DNA of 11,916 nt from 2-02-FULL-49-11 sp040757655. Its GTDB lineage: Bacteria > Patescibacteriota > Patescibacteriia > 2-02-FULL-49-11. This document shows, in pieces, positions 1 to 6,326 of this stretch. Each line of letters opens with the position of its first letter. Within the stretch, counting starts at the first letter, position 1. The notes beneath the pieces are model-generated. The model did not search any database. It was not told the DNA's origin and saw only the letters and a program-made list of their open reading frames with translations. The stretch is taken from NCBI GenBank assembly GCA_040757655.1, contig JBFLWV010000009.1, positions 1 to 11,916 of the forward strand, written 5' to 3'. Both the position numbers and the translations under genes were made by a program.

Positions 1-16
1 CTTCGGGCCGCACTAT

Positions 17-80
17 CCTTCGGAAAGTGTGGGGTCATATCTAATAAGTGCCTAACTGAGTCCAGCACTTTTTCCGAAGG
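17..80. repeat. Imperfect inverted repeat upstream of the MFS gene
   Basis: The left arm CCTTCGGAAAGTG (17-29) is the complement of CACTTTTTCCGAAGG (66-80) except for two extra bases in the right arm. The 36-base interior has no convincing reading frame. It probably belongs to a dispersed palindromic repeat or to the 3' end of a unit left of the window. No poly-T tract follows it, so I do not call it a terminator. Confidence 0.5.
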
Positions 81-92
81 GTAAAGTGTCTG

Positions 93-118
93 TCGGAATT
101 TCAGGATTGAAATTCCGA
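93..118. repeat. Perfect 10-bp hairpin just upstream of the MFS start
   Basis: TCGGAATTTC (93-102) pairs perfectly with GAAATTCCGA (109-118) around a 6-base loop. It ends 14 bases before the MFS start codon. If transcribed it would sit in the MFS leader and could affect translation, since no Shine-Dalgarno site is visible between it and the ATG. The right half is repeated at 1411-1430, so it may instead be the edge of a repeat element. Confidence 0.5.
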
Positions 119-124
119 TACGAT
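105..124 (+). repeat. Direct repeat, copy 1 (left of MFS gene)
   Basis: GATTGAAATTCCGATACGAT at 105-124 matches 1411-1430 at 19 of 20 positions. The two copies bracket the MFS gene. Both contain TTGAAA, which resembles a -35 hexamer. Confidence 0.6.
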
Positions 125-132
125 AAAAAAAT

Positions 133-1356
133 ATGAGCCAGACGCTCACCCGCACGATCCACCGCTACTATACCTTTAATTTCTTAAGAGACCTTTTCTT
201 TCTCTCTGCAGTGTTGGTGCCCTTCTTCACCGAATGGGGCGGGATCACCTTGTTCCAAATGCAATTGCTGCAATCGTGGTTCATGTTCTGGGTATTTGTA
301 CTGGAAATTCCCACCGGGGCAGTGGCAGATTACCTCGGCAGGAAATATTCCTTATCGCTGGGGGCGCTTGCGAGCATGGCAGGCGCGCTCCTCTATGGCA
401 GCATCGCGCGGTTTGATATGTTTCTGGTGAGCGAATTTCTTTTTGCTTTGGGAATGGCGCTCACCTCCGGCGCAGACCATGCATTTATCTATGATGCGCT
501 CAAAGACCATGGTGAAGAATCAAAGGCATTAGACATATTTGGCAAAGCGCATGCATGGAAACTTACGGGGATCTTTATATCAGCTCCTCTAGGAGGCCTG
601 CTTGCGGCATGGGGAGGACTCAATATCCCTATGCTCTTTACCGCGTTTCCACTCTGCCTAGCATCCCTTACCGCGCTCTCATTCCACGAGCCAAGGACGC
701 ACCAAGAAACGCAAGAAAGCGCGAGATATCTCAAAGTGATCGCTCAAGGGTTTGCCTTCTTTGCCCAACACCGCATCTTAAAACTTTTGGCGCTTGATGT
801 TATCATGGTCGCATCCGCGGGATACTTCGTGATTTGGTACTACCAACCATTGCTCCAACGCGCGCACGTGCCAATTGCCTACTTTGGGATTGTTCATATG
901 ATTCTCACCAGCGCGGAAATCCTCATCATGCGCTATGCCTCATCGCTCCTTACGCTCTTTCGCCATGAGAGACAGTTTTACCTCTGGAGCTCGCTCCTCG
1001 TCGCCATCCCTTTTGCCCTTGTGGCGCTCGTCCCCTCCCTTCCTACCATCCTCTTGTTTATCGTATGCGCAGGCGGATTTGGGCTGACGCGATCGGAATT
1101 TGTGGCTTCGTTCATGAACCGCTTTATTCCTTCTGACCAACGCGCTACCGTGATTTCTTCCATTTCTATGTTCCGCAGGTTCGCGCTTGTCATCTTAAAT
1201 CCTGCCATTGGCCTCCTCGCCACCCATTCGCTCAATGCCGCGCTCCTCGTGGTCAGCGCCCTCCCCCTCTCCCTCTTCTTCTTCTCGCCATTGTTAAAAC
1301 AGAAATCTATAAATTCATCGCTACAAAATGTGCCTTCGGGCACTGTCAAATTGTAG
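133..1356 (+). CDS. Major facilitator superfamily (MFS) permease
   Basis: A 407-residue integral membrane transporter with the length and roughly 11-12 hydrophobic spans usual for MFS drug or metabolite exporters. The family signature in the loop between spans 2 and 3 is clear: GAVADYLGRK at residues 62-71 fits G-x-x-x-D-x-x-G-R-K. A second segment, SGADHAFIYDAL (about 112-123), is typical of a subgroup often annotated as multidrug or tetracycline-like exporters. The substrate cannot be read from sequence. The start at 133 is the first ATG before the first hydrophobic span; only A-rich sequence precedes it, so initiation would be weak or independent of Shine-Dalgarno. The last dozen residues (SLQNVPSGTVKL) are encoded inside a palindromic repeat and are probably not native to the family. 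The gene stands alone between repeats, which fits an accessory cargo gene. Confidence 0.85.
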   Translation: MSQTLTRTIHRYYTFNFLRDLFFLSAVLVPFFTEWGGITLFQMQLLQSWFMFWVFVLEIPTGAVADYLGRKYSLSLGALASMAGALLYGSIARFDMFLVSEFLFALGMALTSGADHAFIYDALKDHGEESKALDIFGKAHAWKLTGIFISAPLGGLLAAWGGLNIPMLFTAFPLCLASLTALSFHEPRTHQETQESARYLKVIAQGFAFFAQHRILKLLALDVIMVASAGYFVIWYYQPLLQRAHVPIAYFGIVHMILTSAEILIMRYASSLLTLFRHERQFYLWSSLLVAIPFALVALVPSLPTILLFIVCAGGFGLTRSEFVASFMNRFIPSDQRATVISSISMFRRFALVILNPAIGLLATHSLNAALLVVSALPLSLFFFSPLLKQKSINSSLQNVPSGTVKL

Positions 1357-1410
1357 CGTGGCAGTTCATCTGCCACACGATCGGTCGTAGACGAGCTACG
1401 ACGCTACAAT
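1320..1410. repeat. Multi-arm palindromic element overlapping the MFS 3' end
   Basis: Nested perfect stems are visible. ATTGTAGCG (1351-1359) pairs with CGCTACAAT (1402-1410) and encloses two hairpins, TGGCAG-TTCAT-CTGCCA and GTCGTAG-ACGAG-CTACGAC, giving a three-way junction. A second unit, GCTACAA (1320-1326), can pair with TTGTAGC (1352-1358) and encloses GTGCC-TTCG-GGCAC (1330-1343), a stem with a UUCG tetraloop. TTGTAGC can thus choose between two partners. The MFS stop codon (TAG, 1354-1356) lies inside it. It may end transcription, but no T-tract follows; a REP-like dispersed element is more likely. Confidence 0.7.
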
Positions 1411-1441
1411 GATTGAAATTCCGAGACGATTAATTATTTAT
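1411..1441 (+). promoter_or_regulatory. Direct repeat copy 2 and possible glnA promoter
   Basis: GATTGAAATTCCGAGACGAT (1411-1430) repeats 105-124 with one mismatch. TTGAAA (1413-1418) could be a -35 box, with TATTTA or ATTTAT near 1435-1441 as a weak -10 box at 16-17 bases. This would start transcription about 65 bases before glnA. The -10 match is poor, so the promoter call is tentative; the repeat itself is certain. Confidence 0.35.
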
Positions 1442-1511
1442 CCCCACGTTAATTCATTCCACAAAGGCATCTGGAGGGGAAGCCGGAAAGAATGAAGAGA
1501 AAGGCATTGCT

Positions 1512-2846
1512 ATGACTCCTGAAGAAGTCATCAAACGAGTGAGTGAAGACAACGTTTCCTTTATCCACCTCCAGTTCGTGGACCTGCCTGGATCTTTGAA
1601 GGAGGTCACGATCACGCCCGCAGAATTGACGCATGCGCTCAATAAAGGCGTTTGGTTTGACGGATCATCCATTGATGGATTCGTGCGCATTTTCGAAAGC
1701 GATATGATTCTAAAGCCCGATACCAGCACCTACACTTTGCTTCCCTGGACCGGCGGCGCCACCAAATCCTGCAGGATGCTCTGCGATGTATATCAGGAAG
1801 ACCAACCATTCCCCGGCGATCCACGCTGGATCCTCAAACAGACAACCGCGCGGGCGCGCGCGCAGGGCTTCACCTATTACACTGGGCCTGAAGTTGAATT
1901 TTTCCTGCTGGAGAGGAAAGACAGCGGCATGGACCTCTCTCCTCATGACCACGCAGGCTATTTCGACGCCGCACCAACTGATCTCGCGACAGAATTTAGG
2001 AAAGAGGTGATACTTTCCCTCCATGCCATGGGAATCCCCGCGGAAGCGGCGCACCATGAAGTGGCAGTGGGCCAGCATGAAATTGACATCCGCTACGGCG
2101 AGGCAGTGCAGACTGCGGACAATGTCATGACATTGAAATACGTGATCCGCTCCATTGCCGCGCGGCACAACCTCGCAGTCACCTTTATGCCAAAACCATA
2201 TTTCGGCATCAATGGGTCTGGCATGCACACGCACCAAAGTCTGTTCCGAGGCAGTGAAAACGCATTCTACGACGCCCAAGGCCACTACAAGCTGTCTGAT
2301 CTCGCGCACTCGTTCGTCGCAGGACAAATCAAACATGCGCGCGCGCTTTCCGCAATCCTTTCCCCTACGGTAAATTCATACAAACGCCTGGTGCCCGGGT
2401 ATGAAGCGCCCATCTTCGTCTGCTGGGCGCAGATCAATCGCGCTGCCTGGATCAGGGTGCCGCGCACCAGCCCGGGGCGTGAATCGTCAACCCGTGTGGA
2501 GCTCCGCTCGCCAGATCCTTCCTGCAATCCGTACCTTGCCTTCGCTGCCATGCTCTCTGCAGGGCTCGACGGTATCGCAAACCGCTCAACACCCCCCTCT
2601 CCCGTTGAAGAAAATGTCTATCATCTTACCCCAGATGACATCGCGCAGAAACACATCACCACGCTCCCCGCGAGTCTGGATGAAGCGCTCTCCGCCTTAA
2701 GGGAAGACTTTATCGTGCGCGATACCTTGGGGTCCCATGCGTATGATAAATTTATGGAAGCGGCAGAATCCGACATTGCCGAGTACCGCCTGCAGCATCT
2801 TCTGCAAGTATCCAAATGGGAGCGGCAGAGGTATATGAACCGCTAA
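1512..2846 (+). CDS. glnA: Class I glutamine synthetase (short, alpha-like form)
   Basis: Cytoplasmic enzyme making glutamine from glutamate, ammonia and ATP. The 444-residue length fits the short GSI-alpha type; the roughly 25-residue insertion of GSI-beta enzymes is missing. Visible signatures: FDGSSIDGF (49-57), the ATP-binding signature with KPYFGINGSGMHTHQSL (228-244), metal ligands E127 and E129 in GPEVEFF, E183 and E190 in HHEVAVGQHE, H239, the flap glutamate E298 in PGYEAP, and ELRSPDPSCNPYLAFAA (330-346). Every expected active-site residue I can align is present, so it should be functional. Y370 (NVYHL) aligns with the adenylylated tyrosine of E. coli, but the surrounding motif differs, so adenylylation control is doubtful. 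The start at 1512 is supported by GAGAAAGG seven bases upstream. It ends in a hairpin terminator shared with htrA. Confidence 0.95.
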   Translation: MTPEEVIKRVSEDNVSFIHLQFVDLPGSLKEVTITPAELTHALNKGVWFDGSSIDGFVRIFESDMILKPDTSTYTLLPWTGGATKSCRMLCDVYQEDQPFPGDPRWILKQTTARARAQGFTYYTGPEVEFFLLERKDSGMDLSPHDHAGYFDAAPTDLATEFRKEVILSLHAMGIPAEAAHHEVAVGQHEIDIRYGEAVQTADNVMTLKYVIRSIAARHNLAVTFMPKPYFGINGSGMHTHQSLFRGSENAFYDAQGHYKLSDLAHSFVAGQIKHARALSAILSPTVNSYKRLVPGYEAPIFVCWAQINRAAWIRVPRTSPGRESSTRVELRSPDPSCNPYLAFAAMLSAGLDGIANRSTPPSPVEENVYHLTPDDIAQKHITTLPASLDEALSALREDFIVRDTLGSHAYDKFMEAAESDIAEYRLQHLLQVSKWERQRYMNR

Positions 2847-2877
2847 CGCGCGGATCAATGCGGATAGTTATGCAGAG

Positions 2878-2893
2878 TCCGCCAGCTGGCGGA
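2878..2893. repeat. Perfect 16-bp palindrome
   Basis: TCCGCCAGCTGGCGGA equals its own reverse complement. It lies just downstream of glnA inside the phased array. With no loop or T-tract it is unlikely to be a terminator; a dispersed-repeat core or protein-binding site is possible. Confidence 0.55.
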
Positions 2894-2936
2894 ATGCAGA
2901 TATTGAAACTACTCATTAAACATCCTGCGATACAAA

Positions 2937-2964
2937 GAAACCGCAATCGTTTAATTGCGGTTTC
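2937..2964. terminator. Bidirectional hairpin terminator between glnA and htrA
   Basis: An 11-bp perfect stem, GAAACCGCAAT (2937-2947) with ATTGCGGTTTC (2954-2964), closes a 6-base loop. T-rich sequence follows on plus (TATTTATC) and, after the stem, on minus (TTTGTATC). The U-tracts are short, but the position between convergent stop codons fits termination of both genes. Confidence 0.7.
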
Positions 2965-3008
2965 TATTTATCTGCGTAAAATCTGCGTGTTATCTGCGAC
3001 CATCTGCG

Positions 3009-4319
3009 TCATTGTGTCTCTTTAAACTGCTCTAGCTTCACCCTTATCTCTTTCTCTTCACCTCTGTGGAGTACCTTGAGCGTAACCGTCTCGCCAGGTG
3101 CATGCTGCGCGATGAGGCGCGCGAGAGAATTATTCTGGTCTACCTTCTGCCCACCAAGTTCTGTAATGATGTCATTTTCCACGAGTCCTGCTTTGTCCGC
3201 AGGACTCCCTGGCATGACCGCGAGATCTGTGCGCTGTTCTCCTCGCGTGATCAGGGCACCGTCCGATACAGGCAACTGATTTGCCTTGGCAATTTCCTCA
3301 TTGATCATGATATAGCGAATCCCGAGATAAGGACGTACGATTGTACCATACCGTTCCACGGAATCTATCACCCGTTTTGCTTCATTAATGGGAAGCGCAA
3401 ATCCTATGAGCTGCCCTGCCTGCGACATGGCAGTATTGACGCCTATCACCTCCCCCTGGAGATTAAGAAGGGGCCCTCCGGAATTCCCCGGGTTAATGGC
3501 TGCATCAGTCTGAATTGCTCCTTCAATCACCTCGCTCCCCTCTGCAGACCCGGAAGCAGTCACGGTCCTGCCAATGCCGGAAATGACGCCCTTGGTCACG
3601 GTATTGCGGAACTCGCCCAACGCATTGCCAATCGCAATCACGGTTTCCCCGATCTTCACTGCATCTGAATCGCCAAAGCTTAATGGATTGAGGTTATTGA
3701 CATCGATCTTCACCACGGCGAGATCAAGCACCGGATCGCGCGCCAAGACTTTCGCCGTGTAGCGTTTCCCGTCATTGGTAAGCACGGTATATTCTGCTTC
3801 CGTGTCGTCTACCACGTGTTTATTGGTGAGGACCAGCCCGTCGCGTGACACGACAAATCCTGTCCCGCCGCCCACCTCCTGCTTGCCCTGCGGCTGCCGG
3901 AATTGGGGAAGATTAAACTGGAATCCGGGAAACTGGAAAAAGAAATCGTTGAAGGGAGAGAAAGGGGTATTTGAATATATCTTTGAGAGGTCCTTCGTCA
4001 CGATGATGGAGACCACCGCGGGTGACGCGCGCTTCACCACCTCGGTGGTTGCGTCTTCTTCGCTCAATCCCGCCCCTCCAAAAAGGAGGCGGCTCCCCCC
4101 TCCCTGCACCGGTGATTCACCTTGCACAAAGGTATTCCGGGGAAGACGCAGCACAGAGGGAAGAAAATCAAAAAATGGCGAGGAAGAAAAAAGCGCAGCG
4201 GTGTAGCCGGCAATACCGCCGCTCAAACTCCCCACAAAGAAACTAATGAGCACCACCACGACCGCGGTCCTTCCTGCGCGGAAGGATGGTGTTCCATTTG
4301 AATTATTTACGTTAATCAT
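3009..4319 (-). CDS. htrA: HtrA/DegP-like serine protease with one PDZ domain
   Basis: Membrane-anchored, extracytoplasmic protease for quality control of misfolded envelope proteins. Residues 18-44 form one uncleaved-looking membrane span. A linker rich in F, P and Q (about 115-145) follows, then the trypsin-like domain. The catalytic triad is intact: H168 (LTNKHVV), D199 (DPVLDLAVVKI) and S280 (NPGNSGGPL). One PDZ domain occupies about 330-430, seen in YLGIRY, PGSPADKAGL and DIITELGGQKV. The 436-residue length and TM-protease-PDZ order match bacterial HtrA with a single PDZ. The ATG at 4319 leaves a short N-terminal tail and no Shine-Dalgarno site; the possible promoter puts the transcript start only about 9 bases upstream, so translation may be near-leaderless. 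It is convergent with glnA and separated from the next minus-strand gene by element A. Confidence 0.95.
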   Translation of the reverse strand: MINVNNSNGTPSFRAGRTAVVVVLISFFVGSLSGGIAGYTAALFSSSPFFDFLPSVLRLPRNTFVQGESPVQGGGSRLLFGGAGLSEEDATTEVVKRASPAVVSIIVTKDLSKIYSNTPFSPFNDFFFQFPGFQFNLPQFRQPQGKQEVGGGTGFVVSRDGLVLTNKHVVDDTEAEYTVLTNDGKRYTAKVLARDPVLDLAVVKIDVNNLNPLSFGDSDAVKIGETVIAIGNALGEFRNTVTKGVISGIGRTVTASGSAEGSEVIEGAIQTDAAINPGNSGGPLLNLQGEVIGVNTAMSQAGQLIGFALPINEAKRVIDSVERYGTIVRPYLGIRYIMINEEIAKANQLPVSDGALITRGEQRTDLAVMPGSPADKAGLVENDIITELGGQKVDQNNSLARLIAQHAPGETVTLKVLHRGEEKEIRVKLEQFKETQ

Positions 4320-4334
4320 ACGTGTAACTATTCA

Positions 4335-4364
4335 GTGATACCATAGATAGCGAGGGAACTGCAA
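4335..4364 (-). promoter_or_regulatory. Possible htrA promoter
   Basis: On the minus strand TTGCAG (4364-4359) and TATCAC (4340-4335) are 18 bases apart, upstream of the htrA ATG at 4319. The -35 box lies inside the stem of structured element A, so folding of that DNA could affect promoter access. The -10 match is only fair. Confidence 0.35.
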
Positions 4365-4433
4365 TTTTTAAGGAGCTCTGGCGTCACCGCGGTGAGATCG
4401 CGGCGACGAAAAAATTGTCAGTTCCCGAAGCGT
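4349..4433. repeat. Structured element A (covaries with element B)
   Basis: A long stem pairs GGGAACTG-CAATTTTT (4354-4369) with AAAAATTG-T-CAGTTCCC (4410-4426): 16 bp with one bulged T (4418). Inside, CGTC-A-CCGCG pairs with CGCGG-C-GACG (4382-4408) around a 7-base loop. The unpaired segment GGAGCTCTGGCG is largely shared with element B, as are the flanks AGCGAGGGA and TCCCGA-GCGT. The main stem differs from B by compensatory changes, so base-pairing has been selected. It lies directly upstream of htrA. Type unknown. Confidence 0.75.
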
Positions 4434-4450
4434 ACGTGGCTCCGCAGTAC

Positions 4451-4768
4451 TTACCTCCCTTGTTCAAATTGCTTCAACTGGTCTTGCAGATTTTCAAAAA
4501 TTCCTTTATCAGTCTGAAGCGAACCGGTGACATTCAACAGCTCCTTATACGTATTGCCATACTGCTCAATGAGCGGGGGGAGATAAATAATGGCGGCGAT
4601 TAGTGGCGCAATGATTAACAACAGATACAACGCGCTCATCACCCGCCCCCAAAATATATATTTCTTCACCTTTTCAGAATTCGCATAGAGCGCGCGCAAG
4701 AGCGTATCGTGCTCATGGAGCATTTGCTCCATTTTCTCCCATCGTTGCGTATCAGAGGTGTTCTCCAT
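4451..4768 (-). CDS. Small single-span membrane protein of unknown function
   Basis: A 105-residue protein I cannot assign to a named family. Residues 1-37 are charged and helical (ENTSDTQRWEKMEQMLHEHD at 2-21). One strong hydrophobic span runs about 39-64 (IFWGRVMSALYLLLIIAPLI then AAIIYLPP). A second amphipathic helix rich in L, Q and E (about 66-105) follows. This layout of two short soluble helices either side of one membrane helix suggests a small scaffold or oligomerising membrane protein, by inference only. The start at 4768 is supported by GGGAG just upstream and by a well-formed promoter ending 9 bases before the ATG, so the mRNA leader would be only a few bases. It is separated from htrA by element A and transcribed from its own promoter. 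Confidence 0.75.
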   Translation of the reverse strand: MENTSDTQRWEKMEQMLHEHDTLLRALYANSEKVKKYIFWGRVMSALYLLLIIAPLIAAIIYLPPLIEQYGNTYKELLNVTGSLQTDKGIFENLQDQLKQFEQGR

Positions 4769-4777
4769 ACGCTCCCT

Positions 4778-4806
4778 ATCATAGCAAATCGCACGCTGTC
4801 CCGCAA
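4778..4806 (-). promoter_or_regulatory. Promoter of the 105-residue membrane protein gene
   Basis: On the minus strand TTGCGG (4806-4801) and TATGAT (4783-4778) are separated by exactly 17 bases, with an extended -10 (TGC before TATGAT). Only 9 bases lie between the -10 box and the ATG at 4768, which predicts an almost leaderless transcript. This is the best promoter in the window. Confidence 0.7.
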
Positions 4807-4848
4807 AGTGTTTTATCGTATGCGCTCACTGGTGGCAGCCTCAATGAA

Positions 4849-4930
4849 GCGAGGGAGTCGCGATTTTTGAGGGCTCTGGCGCATCAAGCTGTTAAATCGC
4901 GGCCCGAAAAAATCGTCGATTCCCGAGCGT
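4849..4930. repeat. Structured element B (covaries with element A)
   Basis: GGGAGTCG-CGATTTTT (4853-4868) pairs with AAAAATCG-T-CGATTCCC (4908-4924): 16 pairs including one G-U, and a single bulged T (4916) at the same position as in A. Inside, GGGC (4871-4874) can pair with GCCC (4902-4905). GGCTCTGGCG and ATCGCGGC are shared with A. It lies between divergent genes, upstream of the 105-residue gene (minus) and of the DUF3048 gene (plus). The mapped minus-strand promoter lies downstream of it, so it is probably not in that gene's leader. Confidence 0.75.
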
Positions 4931-4966
4931 TCTATCGAGATGAAGATGGTGAGTGAGCGCGTATGT

Positions 4967-4994
4967 TTTACCCCTTCACACTTTCCGTTATACT
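4967..4994 (+). promoter_or_regulatory. Promoter of the DUF3048 gene
   Basis: TTTACC (4967-4972) and TATACT (4989-4994) are 16 bases apart. Transcription would begin near 5001, about 14 bases before the ATG at 5015. This excludes the upstream in-frame ATG at 4940 as the start. Confidence 0.55.
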
Positions 4995-5014
4995 ATATCT
5001 ACGTCATCGAGCAT

Positions 5015-6091
5015 ATGCTAAACAAACGCACTCTAATCGTTACCCTCGTCATTGCCATTGGGTTATGCACGGTCGGATATGGGGGGTATCTGCTCTCCCA
5101 GTATCTCTTCTACACACAAACGCCCCAAGAAATTTCAACCGTCATCCCTTCGGCAACCCTTCCATCCCCAGAAGTCGCAAAAGGCACTCACCCCCTTACA
5201 GGCCTTCCTTTCCCATCCAACGCGTCACCGCTCATCAGGCCTTTTGCGGTCGTGATCGACAATGCACCGGAAGCTCGTCCGCAATACGGCCTCTCAAAAG
5301 CAGACTTGGTATATGAAACTCTCACCGAAGGTGGTGTCACGCGATTGCTCGCGCTTTATTCTTCTCAACAACCGCTCCAGATAGGCCCTATCCGCAGCGC
5401 CCGTCCCTACCTCATTCGACAAGCGCAAGACTGGGATGCCGCTTTTATACACTCGGGTGGAAGCAAGCTCGCCCTTGACATACTAAAAAATGGAATGCAA
5501 GGGATCATCAACCTTGACGAATTCTCAAATGGCAATGCGTTTGTGCGCACGTCACAAACTCCGCCGCACAATCTCTTCACTTCCTCTCTCGCACTCGAAA
5601 CTCTCGTAAGACAAAAGGAGGTGTCTCTGGAGTTTACCACACTTCCCAGTTGGGCGTTCTCTGCAGATGTGCCAGATGGCCCTACCACGACAAGCCTTAC
5701 CATTCCTTATAATCTGCCAAGCATGGTAGTGGCGTATCGGTACAATGAAACCACCAACGCTTTTGATCGGTCAATGGGAGGAATGCCGCACCGCGATGCA
5801 GCAACAAACGTTCAACTTTCTCCCGCAAACGTCATCCTCGAATTCAGAGATCTTGTTGATATCCCCGATCCCAAAATACTTGGACTCATTGATTTTTCCT
5901 ACGCAGGTGCAGGAGACGCACTCATTTTCACCAAGGGCAGGCGCATCAATGCCCGCTGGACCCGCTCATCCAACGGCCCCACGGTATACGCCACCGTCAC
6001 CGGCCGCACCGTGCTTTTAACACCAGGACAGACCTTCATTGAAGTTATCCCAACAACATTACGTGAGGAAGCGCTCAAGACGCTCCAATAA
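5015..6091 (+). CDS. DUF3048 (YerB-like) membrane-anchored protein
   Basis: A 358-residue extracytoplasmic protein of unknown function, related to Bacillus YerB. One N-terminal membrane span (about 7-30) acts as anchor; no lipobox precedes the only nearby cysteine (C18). A linker rich in P, T and S follows, then the N-terminal DUF3048 domain with PLTGLP (60-65), IDNAPEARPQYGLSKAD (81-97), EGGVTR (105-110), GPIRSARPY (124-132) and HSGGS (146-150). The C-terminal half (about 225-350) matches the second DUF3048 domain: VILEFRDLVDI, a GAGDALIFTKGRR segment, a W-x-R motif, and LTPGQTFIEVIP near the end. An upstream ATG at 4940 would add 25 residues, but a good promoter sits inside that stretch and the span at residue 7 suits the 5015 start. 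The gene appears to be a single unit. Confidence 0.9.
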   Translation: MLNKRTLIVTLVIAIGLCTVGYGGYLLSQYLFYTQTPQEISTVIPSATLPSPEVAKGTHPLTGLPFPSNASPLIRPFAVVIDNAPEARPQYGLSKADLVYETLTEGGVTRLLALYSSQQPLQIGPIRSARPYLIRQAQDWDAAFIHSGGSKLALDILKNGMQGIINLDEFSNGNAFVRTSQTPPHNLFTSSLALETLVRQKEVSLEFTTLPSWAFSADVPDGPTTTSLTIPYNLPSMVVAYRYNETTNAFDRSMGGMPHRDAATNVQLSPANVILEFRDLVDIPDPKILGLIDFSYAGAGDALIFTKGRRINARWTRSSNGPTVYATVTGRTVLLTPGQTFIEVIPTTLREEALKTLQ

Positions 6092-6113
6092 ACCGATTGC
6101 AATAAAAGTGAAG

Positions 6114-6149
6114 GTAGTTATGACCAACATTATAATATTTAGTAACTAC
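6114..6149 (+). terminator. Weak AT-rich hairpin after the DUF3048 gene
   Basis: GTAGTTA (6114-6120) pairs with TAACTAC (6143-6149) around a 22-base AT-rich loop. It begins about 20 bases after the stop codon. No T-tract follows, so a terminator role is uncertain. Confidence 0.25.
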
Positions 6150-6163
6150 AGAACCTGCAACTC

Positions 6164-6191
6164 TTTCAATTTGCACTAACCGAGCTATAAT
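6164..6191 (+). promoter_or_regulatory. Candidate promoter for the 290-residue gene
   Basis: TTTCAA (6164-6169) and a consensus TATAAT (6186-6191) are 16 bases apart, giving a leader of about 130 bases. A second TATAAT lies at 6295-6300, nearer the start but without a good -35 box. The 235-base gap (6092-6326) holds these sites and two hairpins and no credible gene. Confidence 0.4.
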
Positions 6192-6301
6192 AGACATAGA
6201 CTCAATATTTTGTTAGGGAATACCGCCAATCGATGCATAGACAGTCTTAAGAATGATATGATCGACGCCCGTATCGAGATTAGGGAAGCTTCTATATAAT
6301 A

Positions 6302-6318
6302 CGCACTATAGTAGTGCG
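6302..6318 (+). promoter_or_regulatory. Hairpin just upstream of the 290-residue gene
   Basis: CGCACTA-TAG-TAGTGCG is a perfect 7-bp stem ending 8 bases before the ATG at 6327. Two AAGCTT palindromes (6286-6291 and 6319-6324) flank it and can also pair, extending the structure. It would block the ribosome site if transcribed from the upstream promoter. Confidence 0.45.
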
Positions 6319-6326
6319 AAGCTTGC

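Larger units (their letters stand above)
2848..3008. repeat. Phased GCRGAT / ATCTGC repeat array between convergent genes
   Basis: On the plus strand GCGGAT occurs at 2850 and 2860, with GCAGAG at 2872 and GCAGAT at 2896. After the terminator hairpin, the complementary motif ATCTGCG occurs four times (2970, 2981, 2992, 3002), spaced 11, 11 and 10 bases. The array is therefore a loose inverted repeat with arms of roughly helical periodicity flanking the terminator. Its right end reaches the htrA stop codon (3009-3011). Confidence 0.6.

Noticed and set aside
1..132. A gene at the left edge
   Set aside because: The stretch consists of two inverted repeats and shows no coherent reading frame.
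978..1376. A 132-residue minus-strand reading frame
   Set aside because: Antisense to the MFS gene, with no recognisable domain and a charged composition typical of shadows of membrane proteins.
1710..2336. A 208-residue minus-strand reading frame
   Set aside because: Antisense shadow of glutamine synthetase, whose active-site motifs are intact on the plus strand.
3066..3668. A 200-residue plus-strand reading frame
   Set aside because: It lies wholly antisense to the HtrA protease domain, whose catalytic residues are clear; its own translation shows no family features.
4940..5014. An N-terminal extension of 25 residues on the DUF3048 protein
   Set aside because: A promoter with TATACT lies within this stretch, and the signal-anchor begins properly at the ATG at 5015.
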